A DNA stretch of 64,000 nt from Streptomyces sp. GQFP (GCF_021545335.1 NZ_CP089312.1:2976001-3040000); one strand, 5' to 3'; positions 34,686 through 44,751 are shown, counted from the stretch's first letter. Program-made: numbers and translations. Notes: generated by a model not told the origin, from the sequence alone.

Positions 34686-36313
34686 ACGACGGCGTGAACG
34701 GCGTGGCACTCGCCGTCTTCATCATCTTCTTCCTGGCCGTCACGGTCATCGGCTTCATGGCCTCGCGCTGGCGCAGGGCCGAGAACGAGAACAGCCTCGA
34801 CGAATGGGGCCTGGGCGGCCGGTCGTTCGGCACCTGGGTGACCTGGTTCCTGCTCGGCGGCGACCTGTACACGGCGTACACCTTCGTGGCCGTACCGGCG
34901 GCGATCTACGCGGCGGGCGCGGCCGGCTTCTTCGCGGTGCCGTACACGATCCTCATCTACCCGCTGATGTTCGTGTTCCTGCCCCGGCTGTGGTCGGTCT
35001 CGCACAAGCACGGGTACGTCACCACCTCGGACTTCGTGCGCGGCCGGTTCGGCTCGAAGGGGCTGTCGCTGGCGGTCGCCGTCACCGGCATCCTGGCGAC
35101 GATGCCGTACATCGCGCTCCAACTGGTCGGCATCCAGGCCGTCCTGGACGTCATGGGCGTCGGCGGCAGCGAGGACACCAACTGGTTCGTCAAGGACCTG
35201 CCGCTGCTGATCGCCTTCGGCGTGCTGGCCGCGTACACGTACTCGTCGGGGCTGCGGGCGCCCGCGCTGATCGCGTTCGTGAAGGACGCGCTGATCTACC
35301 TCGTCATCGCGGTCGCGATCATCTACATCCCGATCAAGCTGGGCGGCTTCGACGAGATCTTCAAGGCCGCGGGCGACGCCTTCTCCCAGACCAACCCGGC
35401 GACCGGCAACCCACGCGGCGCGCTCGCTCCCGGCGAGGCCTCGCAGTGGACGTACGCCACACTGGCGCTCGGCTCGGCGCTCGCGCTGTTCATGTACCCG
35501 CACAGCGTGACGGCCGTGCTGTCCAGTCGCAGCCGTGACGTGATCCGGCGCAACTCCACGATCCTGCCGCTGTATTCGCTGATGCTGGGTCTGCTCGGGC
35601 TGCTGGGCTTCATGGCGATCGCGGCCGGGGTCAAGGTCACCAACGGGCAGTTGGCGATCCCGCAGCTGTTCGAGAACATGTTCCCGGCCTGGTTCGCGGG
35701 GGTCGCCTTCGCGGCGATCGGCATCGGGGCGCTCGTTCCGGCGGCCATCATGTCGATCGCGGCGGCGAACCTGTTCACACGGAACATCTACAAGGACTTC
35801 CTGAAGCCCGACGCGACTCCGGAGCAGGAGACCAAGGTCTCCAAGCTGGTCTCGCTGTTGGTGAAGGTGGGAGCGCTGGTCTTCGTCCTGACCATGGACA
35901 AGACGGTCGCGATCAACTTCCAGCTGCTGGGCGGTATTTGGATCCTGCAGACCTTCCCGGCGCTGGTCGGCGGTCTGTTCACCCGTTGGTTCCACCGGTG
36001 GGCGCTGCTGGCCGGGTGGGCGGTCGGCATGCTGTACGGGACGCTGGCGGCGTACGGGGTCGCGTCTCCGACGCAGAAGCACTTCGGGGGGAGTGCGAAG
36101 GAGATTCCGGGGATCGGGGAGATCGGGTACATCGGGCTGACGGCGTTCGTGCTGAATGTGGTGGTGACGGTGGTGTTGACGTTTGTGTTGAAGGCGCTGA
36201 AGGCTCCGGAGGGTGTGGACGAGACGGTGGCGTCGGACTACACGGCTGATGCGGGGGATCCGGGGGTGGTGGTGGAGTTGCCGCCGGCCACTGCGGGGGC
36301 CGCCGCGCACTGA
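34682..36313 (+). CDS. Sodium:solute symporter family (MctP-like monocarboxylate transporter)
   Basis: A 543-residue SSF transporter with about 13 hydrophobic segments. Seen are DEWGLGGRSFGTWVTWFLLGGDLYTAYTF (in two parts, residues 39-67), ALFMYPHSVTAVLSSRSRDVIRRN and ALVPAAIMSIAAANLFTRNIYKDF. This is close to the MctP/MctC branch that takes up acetate, pyruvate, lactate and related acids. Coupled to the DUF3311 gene. The C-terminal 35 residues are low in hydrophobicity. Confidence 0.9.
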   Translation: MNDGVNGVALAVFIIFFLAVTVIGFMASRWRRAENENSLDEWGLGGRSFGTWVTWFLLGGDLYTAYTFVAVPAAIYAAGAAGFFAVPYTILIYPLMFVFLPRLWSVSHKHGYVTTSDFVRGRFGSKGLSLAVAVTGILATMPYIALQLVGIQAVLDVMGVGGSEDTNWFVKDLPLLIAFGVLAAYTYSSGLRAPALIAFVKDALIYLVIAVAIIYIPIKLGGFDEIFKAAGDAFSQTNPATGNPRGALAPGEASQWTYATLALGSALALFMYPHSVTAVLSSRSRDVIRRNSTILPLYSLMLGLLGLLGFMAIAAGVKVTNGQLAIPQLFENMFPAWFAGVAFAAIGIGALVPAAIMSIAAANLFTRNIYKDFLKPDATPEQETKVSKLVSLLVKVGALVFVLTMDKTVAINFQLLGGIWILQTFPALVGGLFTRWFHRWALLAGWAVGMLYGTLAAYGVASPTQKHFGGSAKEIPGIGEIGYIGLTAFVLNVVVTVVLTFVLKALKAPEGVDETVASDYTADAGDPGVVVELPPATAGAAAH

Positions 36314-36350
36314 TGGCTCCGCCGGGGGCGCGGTTCTTTGTCTGCGGGCC

Positions 36351-36397
36351 GGTGGGGGCTTGTCGCGCAGTTCCCCGCGCCCCTTAAGGGGGCGCGA
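36351..36397 (-). repeat. Interspersed intergenic repeat, copy 4
   Basis: TTGTCGCGCAGTTCCCCGCG followed by CCCCTTAAGGGGGCGCG, downstream of the symporter gene. Confidence 0.85.
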
Positions 36398-36457
36398 CAT
36401 CGGGTCGCCGGATTTAACCGGCGGCCCGTTGTCGTACCCCTCCGGCACACTCCACTC

Positions 36458-36961
36458 ATGGACATTTTGATCAGGCGGGCGCTTTCCGAGGAGTACGACG
36501 TGCTCGGGGAGATCACCGCGCAGGCCTATCTCCGGGACGGGCTGCTCGACTTCGGGGAGAGTGACGGGTATCTCGTCGAGCTGCGGGACGTCGGGAAGCG
36601 GGCCGCCGATGCCGAGGTGTTGGTGGCGGTCGCCGACGGGCGGCTGCTCGGCGGGGTGACCTTCGTGCCGGCCGGCGGGCCCATGTCCGACATCGCGCGC
36701 GAGGGCGAGGCAGAGATACGGATGCTGGCGGTCGCGGAGGAAGCACGCGGCCGGGGTGCCGGTGAGGCACTCGTGCGGGCCTGCGTCGAGCGCGCACGGG
36801 CCGTCGAGGGGTGCGTACGCGTCGTCCTGTCGACCCAGACCACCATGCGCACCGCGCACCGGATCTACGGGCGTCTGGGCTTCGTCCGCTCCCCGGAGCG
36901 CGACTGGAACCCGATTCCCGGTATCGACATCAGCCTGCTCGCCTATGAGCTGACGCTCTGA
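36458..36961 (+). CDS. GNAT-family N-acetyltransferase
   Basis: A 167-residue acetyltransferase. It starts MDILIRRALSEEYDVLGEIT; the acetyl-CoA motif A is IRMLAVAEEARGRGAGEALV near residues 88-107, then STQTTMRTAHRIYGRLGF (motif B). Substrate unknown. ATG at 36458. It stands between the symporter and the riboswitch region and seems monocistronic. Confidence 0.85.
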   Translation: MDILIRRALSEEYDVLGEITAQAYLRDGLLDFGESDGYLVELRDVGKRAADAEVLVAVADGRLLGGVTFVPAGGPMSDIAREGEAEIRMLAVAEEARGRGAGEALVRACVERARAVEGCVRVVLSTQTTMRTAHRIYGRLGFVRSPERDWNPIPGIDISLLAYELTL

Positions 36962-37006
36962 CAGCACCGGGCGCTCCACCCTCTGAAGCCGACACGACAC
37001 AACATG

Positions 37007-37185
37007 TGGGGGTGCCTTCAGGGACCGGCACAAGATGTATGCTCATGCTCGCTGTCGCCGCAGGGGAATCCGGTGCGAATCCGGAACTGTCCCGCAACGG
37101 TGTACACGTGCGTATTCGTGCCCTGATAGCCCTGGCACGGCTGTGCGCGTGTCCAGTCCGAGGACCTGCCGACGGTGTGCCCGGC
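37007..37185 (+). ncRNA. Adenosylcobalamin riboswitch controlling nrdAB
   Basis: The 5' UTR contains the conserved GGGGAATCCGGTGCGAATCC (37063-37082), CTGTCCCGCAACGGTGT right after it, and the B12 box AGTCCGAGGACCTGCCGAC at 37155-37173. This is the standard cobalamin aptamer. In S. coelicolor the equivalent element represses class Ia reductase when B12 is available, so the B12-dependent class II enzyme takes over. The 5' boundary is approximate. The 130 bp up to the start codon should hold the expression platform. Confidence 0.93.
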
Positions 37186-37313
37186 CGACCGGTCCGGGCG
37201 CCAGACGTCCGGGCCTCGTGGAGTGGGCCGGTGGACGCGCGCGTACCCGTAAGGCGTCCGTGTGCCCCGCTGCCCTCCGCCAGGCCCCGTGCCGAGCGAG
37301 GGAGAGCCCCCAC

Positions 37314-39686
37314 GTGACCATCGCGCCAGCCGAACCGGCTTCAGCGACCCCAGTGGCCCGAGTCGAGACGGATGGTCCCGGAGCCGCGCTGCTGCGGACC
37401 CTGACCGAGCTGACCGCCGACCTCCCCGACGCCGACCCCGGCCGGGTCGCCGCCGCCGCGTTGCGCGGCCGGTCCTCGCGGGCCGACGAGTCGGAGCTGC
37501 GCGAGCTGGCCACCGAGGCGGCGGCCGGCCTCATCTCGGAGGACCCCGCCTACTCCCGCCTCGCCGCCAGGCTGCTGACCGTCAGCATCGCCGCCGAGGC
37601 CGCCTCGCAAGGCGTCACGACCTTCTCGGAGTCGGTCGCGGTCGGGCACCGGGAGGGCCTGATCGCCGACCGCACCGCCGAGTTCGTACGGCTGCACGCG
37701 GACCGGCTGAACACCCTGATCGACGTCGACGGGGACGATCGGTTCGGGTACTTCGGGCTGCGGACCCTCCACAGCCGGTACCTCCTGCGCCACCCGATCA
37801 CGCGCCGGGTCATCGAGACTCCCCAGCACTTCATGCTGCGGGTGGCTAGCGGGCTCGCCGAGGATGACACCGTTCACGCGTTCGACGAAGTCGCCTCGCT
37901 CTACCGGCTGATGAGCCGCCTCGACTACCTCCCCTCCTCCCCCACCCTCTTCAACTCCGGTACCCGGCACCCCCAGATGTCGTCCTGCTACCTCCTCGAC
38001 TCCCCCGTCGACGAGCTGGACTCCATCTACGACCGCTACCACCAGGTCGCCCGCCTCTCCAAGCACGCCGGTGGCATCGGGCTGTCGTACAGCCGGATTC
38101 GCTCGCGCGGGTCCCTCATCCGGGGCACCAACGGGCACTCCAACGGCATCGTGCCGTTCCTGAAGACGCTGGACGCCTCCGTCGCCGCCGTGAACCAGGG
38201 CGGCCGGCGCAAGGGTGCCGCCGCGGTCTACCTGGAGACCTGGCACTCCGACATCGAGGAGTTCCTGGAGCTGCGCGACAACACGGGTGAGGACGCCCGC
38301 CGTACGCACAACCTGAACCTCGCGCACTGGATCCCCGACGAGTTCATGCGCCGGGTGAACACGGACGCGCTCTGGTCGCTGTTCTCCCCCGCCGACGTGC
38401 CCGAACTGGTCGACCTGTGGGGCGACGAGTTCGACGCCGCCTACCGCAAGGCCGAGGACGCCGGGCTCGCCCGCAAGACCATCCCGGCCCGCGATCTGTA
38501 CGGCCGGATGATGCGTACCCTCGCGCAGACCGGCAACGGCTGGATGACCTTCAAGGACGCGGCCAACCGCACCGCCAACCAGACCGCCGAGCCGGGCAGC
38601 GTCGTCCACTCCTCGAACCTGTGCACCGAGATCCTGGAGGTCACGGACGACGGGGAGACGGCGGTCTGCAACCTGGGCTCGGTCAACCTCGGCGCGTTCG
38701 TCGATACGGCGGCCGGTGACATCGACTGGGAGCGGCTGGACGAGACCGTCCGTACCGCCGTCACCTTCCTCGACCGGGTCGTCGACATCAACTTCTACCC
38801 GACCGAGCAGGCGGGCCGCTCCAACGCCCGCTGGCGCCCGGTCGGCCTGGGCGCGATGGGCCTCCAGGACGTCTTCTTCAAGCTGCGCGTCCCCTTCGAC
38901 TCGCCCGAGGCCAAGGCCCTCTCCACGCGGATCGCCGAGCGCGTCATGCTCGCCGCGTACGAGGCCTCCGCCGCCCTCGCCGAGCGCAACGGCCCGCTGC
39001 CGGCCTGGGAGAAGACCCGTACGGCCCGTGGTGTGCTGCACCCCGACCACTACAACGTCGAGCTGAACTGGCCCGAGCGCTGGGCGGCGCTGCGGGAACG
39101 TATCGCCACGACCGGGATGCGCAACTCCCTGCTCCTCGCCATCGCGCCCACCGCCACCATCGCCTCGATCGCCGGTGTGTACGAGTGCATCGAGCCGCAG
39201 GTGTCCAACCTGTTCAAGCGCGAGACGCTGTCCGGCGAGTTCCTCCAGGTCAACTCCTACCTGGTGCAGGAGCTGAAGGACCTCGGCGTCTGGGACGCCC
39301 GTACCCGTGAGGCGCTGCGCGAGTCGAACGGCTCGGTGCAGGAGTTCGCCTGGATCCCGGCCGACGTACGGGCCCTGTACCGCACGGCGTGGGAGATCCC
39401 GCAGCGCGGGCTCATCGACATGGCCGCCGCCCGGACCCCGTTCCTGGACCAGGCCCAGTCCCTGAACCTGTTCCTGGAGACGCCGACCATCGGCAAGCTC
39501 TCCTCGATGTACGCGTACGCCTGGAAGTCGGGCCTGAAGACGACGTACTACCTGCGCTCGCGCCCGGCGACCCGTATCGCCCGCGCCGCACAGGCGCAGG
39601 CCCCGATCCCCGTGCAGGCCACGGCTGACGAAGACGCCGTCGCCTGCTCCCTTGAGAACCCCGAGTCCTGCGAGGCCTGCCAGTAA
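37314..39686 (+). CDS. nrdA: Class Ia ribonucleotide reductase large subunit
   Basis: A 790-residue enzyme that reduces ribonucleotides to deoxyribonucleotides. After an N-terminal ATP-cone-like helical region, the catalytic barrel shows SSPTLFNSGTRHPQMSSCYLLDS (redox Cys), SSNLCTEILEV (the NxCxE radical site near residue 440) and NLGSVNLGAF, with TATIASIAGVYECIEP later. The C-terminus ends CEACQ, the redox shuttle Cys pair. GTG at 37314 follows GGGAGAG. It is led by the B12 riboswitch and overlaps nrdB by one base. Confidence 0.95.
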   Translation: MTIAPAEPASATPVARVETDGPGAALLRTLTELTADLPDADPGRVAAAALRGRSSRADESELRELATEAAAGLISEDPAYSRLAARLLTVSIAAEAASQGVTTFSESVAVGHREGLIADRTAEFVRLHADRLNTLIDVDGDDRFGYFGLRTLHSRYLLRHPITRRVIETPQHFMLRVASGLAEDDTVHAFDEVASLYRLMSRLDYLPSSPTLFNSGTRHPQMSSCYLLDSPVDELDSIYDRYHQVARLSKHAGGIGLSYSRIRSRGSLIRGTNGHSNGIVPFLKTLDASVAAVNQGGRRKGAAAVYLETWHSDIEEFLELRDNTGEDARRTHNLNLAHWIPDEFMRRVNTDALWSLFSPADVPELVDLWGDEFDAAYRKAEDAGLARKTIPARDLYGRMMRTLAQTGNGWMTFKDAANRTANQTAEPGSVVHSSNLCTEILEVTDDGETAVCNLGSVNLGAFVDTAAGDIDWERLDETVRTAVTFLDRVVDINFYPTEQAGRSNARWRPVGLGAMGLQDVFFKLRVPFDSPEAKALSTRIAERVMLAAYEASAALAERNGPLPAWEKTRTARGVLHPDHYNVELNWPERWAALRERIATTGMRNSLLLAIAPTATIASIAGVYECIEPQVSNLFKRETLSGEFLQVNSYLVQELKDLGVWDARTREALRESNGSVQEFAWIPADVRALYRTAWEIPQRGLIDMAAARTPFLDQAQSLNLFLETPTIGKLSSMYAYAWKSGLKTTYYLRSRPATRIARAAQAQAPIPVQATADEDAVACSLENPESCEACQ

Positions 39687-40699
39687 TGACCACCGAAGCC
39701 AAGAACCTTCTCGACCCGGGCTTCGAGCTCACCCTGCGCCCCATGCGCTACCCGGACTTCTACGAGCGCTACCGGGACGCGATCAAGAACACCTGGACCG
39801 TCGAGGAGGTCGACCTCCACTCGGACGTCGCCGACCTGGCCAAGCTGTCCGAGGGCGAGCAGCACATGATCGGCCGGCTGGTCGCGTTCTTCGCGACGGG
39901 CGACTCGATCGTGGCGAACAACCTCGTGCTGACGCTGTACAAGCACATCAACTCGCCGGAAGCGCGCCTGTATCTGTCGCGCCAGCTGTTCGAGGAGGCC
40001 GTGCACGTCCAGTTCTATCTGACGCTGCTCGACACCTATCTCCCCGACCCGGAGGACAGGGCGGCCGCCTTCGACGCGGTGGAGAACATCCCGTCCATCC
40101 GCGAGAAGGCCGAGTTCTGCTTCAAGTGGATCAACGAGGTCGAGAAACTGGAGAGCCTGCAGACCCAGGCCGACCGCCGCCGCTTCCTCCTCAACCTGAT
40201 CTGCTTCGCCGCGTGCATCGAAGGCCTGTTCTTCTACGGGGCCTTCGCGTACGTCTACTGGTTCCGCAGCCGGGGTCTGCTGCACGGCCTGGCCACCGGC
40301 ACCAACTGGGTGTTCCGCGACGAGACCATGCACATGAGCTTCGCGTTCGAGGTGGTCGACACCGTCCGCAAGGAGGAGCCGGAGCTGTTCGACGACCAAC
40401 TCCAGCAGCAGGTCACCGACATGATCCGCGAGGCGGTCGAGGCGGAACTGCAGTTCGGCCGCGACCTGTGCGGCGAGGGCCTGCCGGGCATGAACACCGA
40501 GTCCATGCGCCAGTACCTGGAGTGCGTCGCCGACCAGCGCCTGGCCCGGCTGGGCTTCGCCCCGGTGTACGGCTCCGAGAACCCCTTCTCCTTCATGGAG
40601 CTGCAAGGGGTCCAGGAGCTGACCAACTTCTTCGAGCGCCGCCCGTCGGCGTACCAGGTGGCGGTGGAGGGCTCGGTGTCGTTCGACGACGAGTTCTGA
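39686..40699 (+). CDS. nrdB: Class Ia ribonucleotide reductase small (radical) subunit
   Basis: A 337-residue four-helix-type diiron protein. Ligands are visible as FFATGDSIVANN (Asp), FEEAVHVQFY (Glu, His and the radical Tyr in the class Ia H-x3-Y spacing), CIEGLFFYGAF (Glu) and FRDETMHMSF (Glu, His). The conserved Tyr indicates a tyrosyl-radical enzyme rather than class Ic. ATG overlaps the nrdA stop as TAATG. Confidence 0.95.
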   Translation: MTTEAKNLLDPGFELTLRPMRYPDFYERYRDAIKNTWTVEEVDLHSDVADLAKLSEGEQHMIGRLVAFFATGDSIVANNLVLTLYKHINSPEARLYLSRQLFEEAVHVQFYLTLLDTYLPDPEDRAAAFDAVENIPSIREKAEFCFKWINEVEKLESLQTQADRRRFLLNLICFAACIEGLFFYGAFAYVYWFRSRGLLHGLATGTNWVFRDETMHMSFAFEVVDTVRKEEPELFDDQLQQQVTDMIREAVEAELQFGRDLCGEGLPGMNTESMRQYLECVADQRLARLGFAPVYGSENPFSFMELQGVQELTNFFERRPSAYQVAVEGSVSFDDEF

Positions 40700-40718
40700 C
40701 ACCGACTCCCGGCTGGGG

Positions 40719-40925
40719 TCACGCCGCCCGGGCGACGTCCTGGGCGGTGATGGCCCGGCGGGCCGAGGCGTCCTGAGCCTGCCGGTCGCGCTGGGCCTTC
40801 CGGAGCTGACGGTCGATACGCCGGTCGTGCGCGAGGCCGATCAGGGACGGGAGGGCGAGGGCCACGAAGACCGCGACGACGACGAGTATTCCGACGATGT
40901 TGTCCGTTGCTGTGTTCATGGACAT
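40719..40925 (-). CDS. Small single-TM protein between nrdB and nrdS
   Basis: A 68-residue protein: a hydrophobic helix (IVGILVVVAVFVALALPSLIG) followed by a highly charged helix HDRRIDRQLRKAQRDRQAQD. It is transcribed opposite to the nrd genes and ends 19 bp from nrdB. No family is recognised. The second Met (40919) is an alternative start. Its antisense position across the nrdB-nrdS gap is noteworthy. Confidence 0.65.
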   Translation of the reverse strand: MSMNTATDNIVGILVVVAVFVALALPSLIGLAHDRRIDRQLRKAQRDRQAQDASARRAITAQDVARAA

Positions 40926-41012
40926 CAGTCTCGCGCCGAATACTCCTGACCGTCAGTGGCAGGACTGCCGCACATCCTCGATTTCCTGCCAATACCGAGG
41001 CACACTGGCAGC

Positions 41013-41975
41013 ATGCTGGAAAACGTGGCCGTCGTGCTGCTCGACGGAGTGCATCCCTTCGAACTCGGTGTCGTCTGCGAGGTCTTCGGCCTCGACCGCA
41101 GCGACGAGGGCCTGCCGGTGTACGACTTCGCGGTCGCCTCGGCCGAGGGACCGACACTGAGCACCCATGCCGGTTTCTCGGTGCAGCTGGAACACGGGCT
41201 TGAGCGGCTGGAGAGCGCCGGCCTGATCGCCGTACCGGCCGGGCAGACCTACGCCGCCCGGGAGTACCCGCCGGAGCTGCTCGACGCGCTGCGGCGGGCC
41301 GTGGAGCGCGGGGCCCGGGTGCTCAGCGTCTGCTCCGGGGTCTTCGTGCTCGCCGCCGCGGGTCTGCTGGACGGCCGGCGGTGCGCGGTGCACTGGCGGC
41401 ACGCCGAGGAGCTGGCCCGGCGCTATCCGCTGGTCGAGGTCGAGCCGGACGTGCTGTACGTCGACGCGGGGCCGGTGATCACCTCCGCCGGGACGGCCGC
41501 CGGGATCGACGCCTGTCTGCACATCGTGCGTGAGGAGCACGGGCCCGAGGTCGCCAACTCCATCGCCCGCCGGATGGTCGTACCGCCCCACCGGGACGGC
41601 GGGCAGGCCCAGTACATCGAGCGGCCCCTGCCCCGGTCGCGGTGCGACACCGTGGGGTCGGTGCTGGTCTGGATGGAGCGCCATCTCGACGAGGAGGTGA
41701 CCGTCGAGCAGCTCGCCGAGCGCGCCCACATGTCGCCGCGCACCTTCGCCCGCCGCTTCCAGCAGGAGACCGGCACCACGCCCTACCGCTGGATCCTGCG
41801 GCAACGCGTGCTGCTGGCCCAGCAGTTGCTGGAGGCGACGGACGAGACGATGGACGCGATCGCCTGGCGCACCGGTTTCGGCACCGCGGCGGCGCTGCGC
41901 CACCAGTTCGTACGGTCGCTGGGGACCACCCCGCAGGCGTACCGGCGTACGTTCAAGGGCCCGGAGGCCGCCTGA
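41013..41975 (+). CDS. nrdS: AraC-family regulator with class I glutamine-amidotransferase-like domain
   Basis: A 320-residue protein. Residues 1-180 form a DJ-1/PfpI-like domain (VAVVLLDGVHPFELGVVCEVFG, SVCSGVFVLAAAGLLDGRR). Residues 215-315 form the AraC double helix-turn-helix (ERAHMSPRTFARRFQQETG, IAWRTGFGTAAALRHQFVR). In S. coelicolor the class Ia operon is described as nrdABS with an AraC-like nrdS, and this gene has that position. Its exact role is not settled. Here 313 bp and an antisense gene separate it from nrdB. Confidence 0.82.
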   Translation: MLENVAVVLLDGVHPFELGVVCEVFGLDRSDEGLPVYDFAVASAEGPTLSTHAGFSVQLEHGLERLESAGLIAVPAGQTYAAREYPPELLDALRRAVERGARVLSVCSGVFVLAAAGLLDGRRCAVHWRHAEELARRYPLVEVEPDVLYVDAGPVITSAGTAAGIDACLHIVREEHGPEVANSIARRMVVPPHRDGGQAQYIERPLPRSRCDTVGSVLVWMERHLDEEVTVEQLAERAHMSPRTFARRFQQETGTTPYRWILRQRVLLAQQLLEATDETMDAIAWRTGFGTAAALRHQFVRSLGTTPQAYRRTFKGPEAA

Positions 41976-42005
41976 ACGCACGCCTGTCGCCTTGCCCGGG
42001 TGCCT

Positions 42006-43367
42006 TCAGCGGGGTATCGCCCGCAGCAGCAGCCGGTCCGGGTGCAGGGTGATGCCCACGCGGACCGCGTCGCGTGAGCCGGGCACCCGTTCGAGGCGCC
42101 ACTTCCTCGCCAGCTCAGCCGTGAGAATGGTGAGCATGGCCATCGAGAAGTGGTCGCTCGGACACTTGCGGTTGCCCACGCCGAACGGGGTCATCGCGTA
42201 CTTGGGCAGGCTCCTGGTGCGTTCCGGAAGCCAGCGGTCGGGGTCGAACTCGGTGTTCCGCTCGTACGAACGCGGATCGCGCTGGATCGCGTACGGGCTG
42301 TACACGAGATCGGCACCGGCCGGAATCCGATAGCCGCCCAGCTCGGTCTCGGCCACCGCCCGCCGGGTCAATATCCATACGGGCGGCTGCAAACGCATCG
42401 TCTCGACGAGGACATTGTTCGTGTGCGTCAGCTTGCGGACGTCCGCGAATGCGACCGCGCGGTCGCCCCCGACCGATTCGGCCTCCTTGGCCACCTTGTC
42501 GGCGTGTATCGGCTGTTCGGCGAGGACCTGGAGCAGCGACATGATCGTGGAGGCGACGGTTTCGGCGCCCGGGGTGACAATGGCGACGACCTGATCGTGG
42601 ATCTCCTGTTCGCCTATGGGGTCGCCATTCTCGTCCTTGGCCGACAGCAACGCCGTCAGCAAATCGTCCGGATTTTGACCGGATGCCCGGCGCTCGGCCA
42701 CGATCTCGTCGACGACGAGATGCATATCGGCCAGGGCCCGGTTGAATTTGCGGTTGCCCGGCAGCGGGAGCCGGTAGAGCGGTCCCGCGGGGATCACCAT
42801 GCGCCGGTACATCCCCAGGAACACCGTGGCGAGCGCGGCGCACAGCCGGTCGGCCCGCTCGTCCATGTAGTCGCCGCGCAGCAGACAGCGGGCCGCGATG
42901 CGCACGGCGACCCGGAACGACTCCGCGGTGCAGTCGACGACCTCGCCGGGCCGCAGACGCCGGGCGAACGCGTGTGCCTCCTCCTCCAGGATCGGCCCGT
43001 ACTCGGGCAGGACGTCCAGCCGGAACGCGGGCTGGATGGTGCGCCGTTGGCGCCGGTGGGTGGGCCCGTTGGCGGTGGCCACGCCCTCCTTGCCGAGCAG
43101 CTCTTCCAGGGACTCCCACAGCGGGCCGCCGATGATGTAGGCCGGGTTGAGCGCGAGTTCCCCGACCAGTTCCGGCGAGGTGGCCGCGTACACCGTCTTG
43201 GGGCCGAGCTTCAGCCGTACGACGTCGCCGTGGTCGCGGAGCCGGGCGAAGTAACCGAGCGGGTCGCGGACCAGCTGCCAGCCATGGCCGAGGAGCGGGA
43301 CACCGCCGCCCGCGAGGGGCGGTTCGCTCATGGGAGGAGACGCGGGCCGTACGGATTCGACGGTCAT
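42006..43367 (-). CDS. cyp170A1: Cytochrome P450 CYP170A1-like (albaflavenone synthase)
   Basis: A 453-residue P450. The heme-binding region is [16 protein letters not shown] with Cys402; ExxR is VETMRLQ (Glu322, Arg325); the I-helix reads [10 protein letters not shown]. It oxidises epi-isozizaene at C-5 through albaflavenols to albaflavenone. ATG overlaps the terpene synthase stop (ATGA), which makes the assignment firm. CYP170A1 of S. coelicolor also has a second, terpene synthase site; the corresponding Asp-rich stretch here is DENGD (245-249). Confidence 0.93.
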   Translation of the reverse strand: MTVESVRPASPPMSEPPLAGGGVPLLGHGWQLVRDPLGYFARLRDHGDVVRLKLGPKTVYAATSPELVGELALNPAYIIGGPLWESLEELLGKEGVATANGPTHRRQRRTIQPAFRLDVLPEYGPILEEEAHAFARRLRPGEVVDCTAESFRVAVRIAARCLLRGDYMDERADRLCAALATVFLGMYRRMVIPAGPLYRLPLPGNRKFNRALADMHLVVDEIVAERRASGQNPDDLLTALLSAKDENGDPIGEQEIHDQVVAIVTPGAETVASTIMSLLQVLAEQPIHADKVAKEAESVGGDRAVAFADVRKLTHTNNVLVETMRLQPPVWILTRRAVAETELGGYRIPAGADLVYSPYAIQRDPRSYERNTEFDPDRWLPERTRSLPKYAMTPFGVGNRKCPSDHFSMAMLTILTAELARKWRLERVPGSRDAVRVGITLHPDRLLLRAIPR

Positions 43368-44449
43368 TTCTCACCTGCCGCTTCGTTGTTGACGTACGGG
43401 GGTGTGGAGCGGTCGTCCCAGTTGTCGACCATGTAGCGGCCGGACTCGTGGTGGAACCAGTAGACGGAACTGAACCAGTTCCGCATGTTGTCGAGACAGG
43501 CGTTCACGGCGCTGCTCATTTCCTTTCCCCGGGTGCTGCCGTCGTCGAGCGATTCGGCGAACCGACGTGCTTCCTGTTCCGCCGCGAGGAAATCCAGAAT
43601 GGATTCCTCGACCCGTCCCCTGACTTCCGCGATGGCCTCTTCGAGAGTCAGCCCCTCATGCCGGATGAGACTGATTCCGAGATTGTGGACCTCGTCGCCC
43701 GCGATTTCCTTCGGGAGCGAGCAGAGGTCGTTGTACCAGGCGGCGAACTCTTGGCTCAGCAGCGCCGCCCGATGGAATGCGGGCTGTTTCCGCACCACCG
43801 TGGGGAGTTCACAGCTCGCGCTCGGTTCCAGGAGGTCGGTCCAGATCCAGTGCGCGAAGGTGAGCCGCCGCAGTTCGAGATATTCCTCGACTTTCGGCAC
43901 GGTTCCGCTTGTACGGTTACGGAACTCTCGGTCGTACGCGTCGATCACCGCGTGAAAATGCCGCGCGAAGCGTGCGTTCCACTTCCTCCCCAGGAACGAG
44001 AACAGGCGCAGCACACTGTCCGCGAACCCCGCGACCAGCGGATCCCGGTGGTACAGATACAGCCCGGGGGCGTCCAGCGCGGCATGGAGACGGCTCCTGA
44101 GTTTCCGCCAGGCGGCGGGCCGGCCGTGCACGATGTCACGGTCGTGGCGGTCGTCCCAGACGAAGAACCAGGCACTGAAGTCCGCTATCGCCTGGAGTAC
44201 GTCGTCCGGGGCGCCGAGGTAGTACCCGGCCATGAGGTCGGTATAGCAAAGGCCGTCGGCATATTCTGCGACCTTGTCCGCCGGCATGAGGCGTTTTTCC
44301 AGCAGCCACCCCCTGGTGTTCTCCTGAAGTCGGGGCCAATACGGATGCAGTTGCCGGGGAAACGCCGTCTCGATCACCGGTAAGGCCAGTGATGGTGGGA
44401 TCGCTACCGCTGTTGTCGCCGGTGAGGTGCTGTGTGGGAAAGCAGGCAC
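43364..44449 (-). CDS. epi-Isozizaene synthase (sesquiterpene cyclase)
   Basis: A 361-residue class I terpene synthase converting farnesyl diphosphate to epi-isozizaene. The Asp-rich motif is FVWDDRHD (99-103) and the NSE motif is [17 protein letters not shown] near residues 238-252; the C-terminal [15 protein letters not shown] is typical. GTG at 44449, preceded by GAGAGGGG, gives the same 361-residue length as the S. coelicolor enzyme. Longer starts add an unrelated stretch. Confidence 0.95.
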   Translation of the reverse strand: MPAFPHSTSPATTAVAIPPSLALPVIETAFPRQLHPYWPRLQENTRGWLLEKRLMPADKVAEYADGLCYTDLMAGYYLGAPDDVLQAIADFSAWFFVWDDRHDRDIVHGRPAAWRKLRSRLHAALDAPGLYLYHRDPLVAGFADSVLRLFSFLGRKWNARFARHFHAVIDAYDREFRNRTSGTVPKVEEYLELRRLTFAHWIWTDLLEPSASCELPTVVRKQPAFHRAALLSQEFAAWYNDLCSLPKEIAGDEVHNLGISLIRHEGLTLEEAIAEVRGRVEESILDFLAAEQEARRFAESLDDGSTRGKEMSSAVNACLDNMRNWFSSVYWFHHESGRYMVDNWDDRSTPPYVNNEAAGEK

Positions 44450-44686
44450 GAACAAACCCCTCTCAGCCGCCAGTTGGCGCAACACCCCTCCCGCTGTGCC
44501 GGGCGTGCGCCGTTGCGTATCCCCGCACTTCCCATTCAGCACCACAACTGACCGTTCTGGGAACGGATTTGCTTCCTTCACTACCCCAAGCTGCCGAGAT
44601 TCGCCTCTGGTCTGACTGATTCTGGATCACTAGAAGCACACTTGAGTCCGACTTTCGATCGAACGTGCGACGGACACGCGACCGAA
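44450..44686 (-). other. epi-Isozizaene synthase upstream region
   Basis: About 240 bp between the synthase start and the deformylase terminator. Presumably contains its promoter. No operator or RNA gene is recognised. Confidence 0.4.
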
Positions 44687-44720
44687 ACACGAACGGCCCC
44701 TGGTCAGGGGCCGTTCGTGT
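44687..44720 (-). terminator. Terminator of the peptide deformylase gene
   Basis: Perfect 16-bp stem (44687-44702 with 44705-44720) and a 2-base loop, containing ACGAACGGCCCCTG. It starts 31 bp after the deformylase stop. Confidence 0.8.
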
Positions 44721-44751
44721 GCGGGTGAGTGCGCGTGTGCCTCAGAGGTTG

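Noticed and set aside
36991..37012. NrdR-box-like sequence before the nrd riboswitch
   Set aside because: ACACAACATGTGGG is only a partial, short palindrome and lacks the 16-bp NrdR pattern and a second box at the usual spacing.
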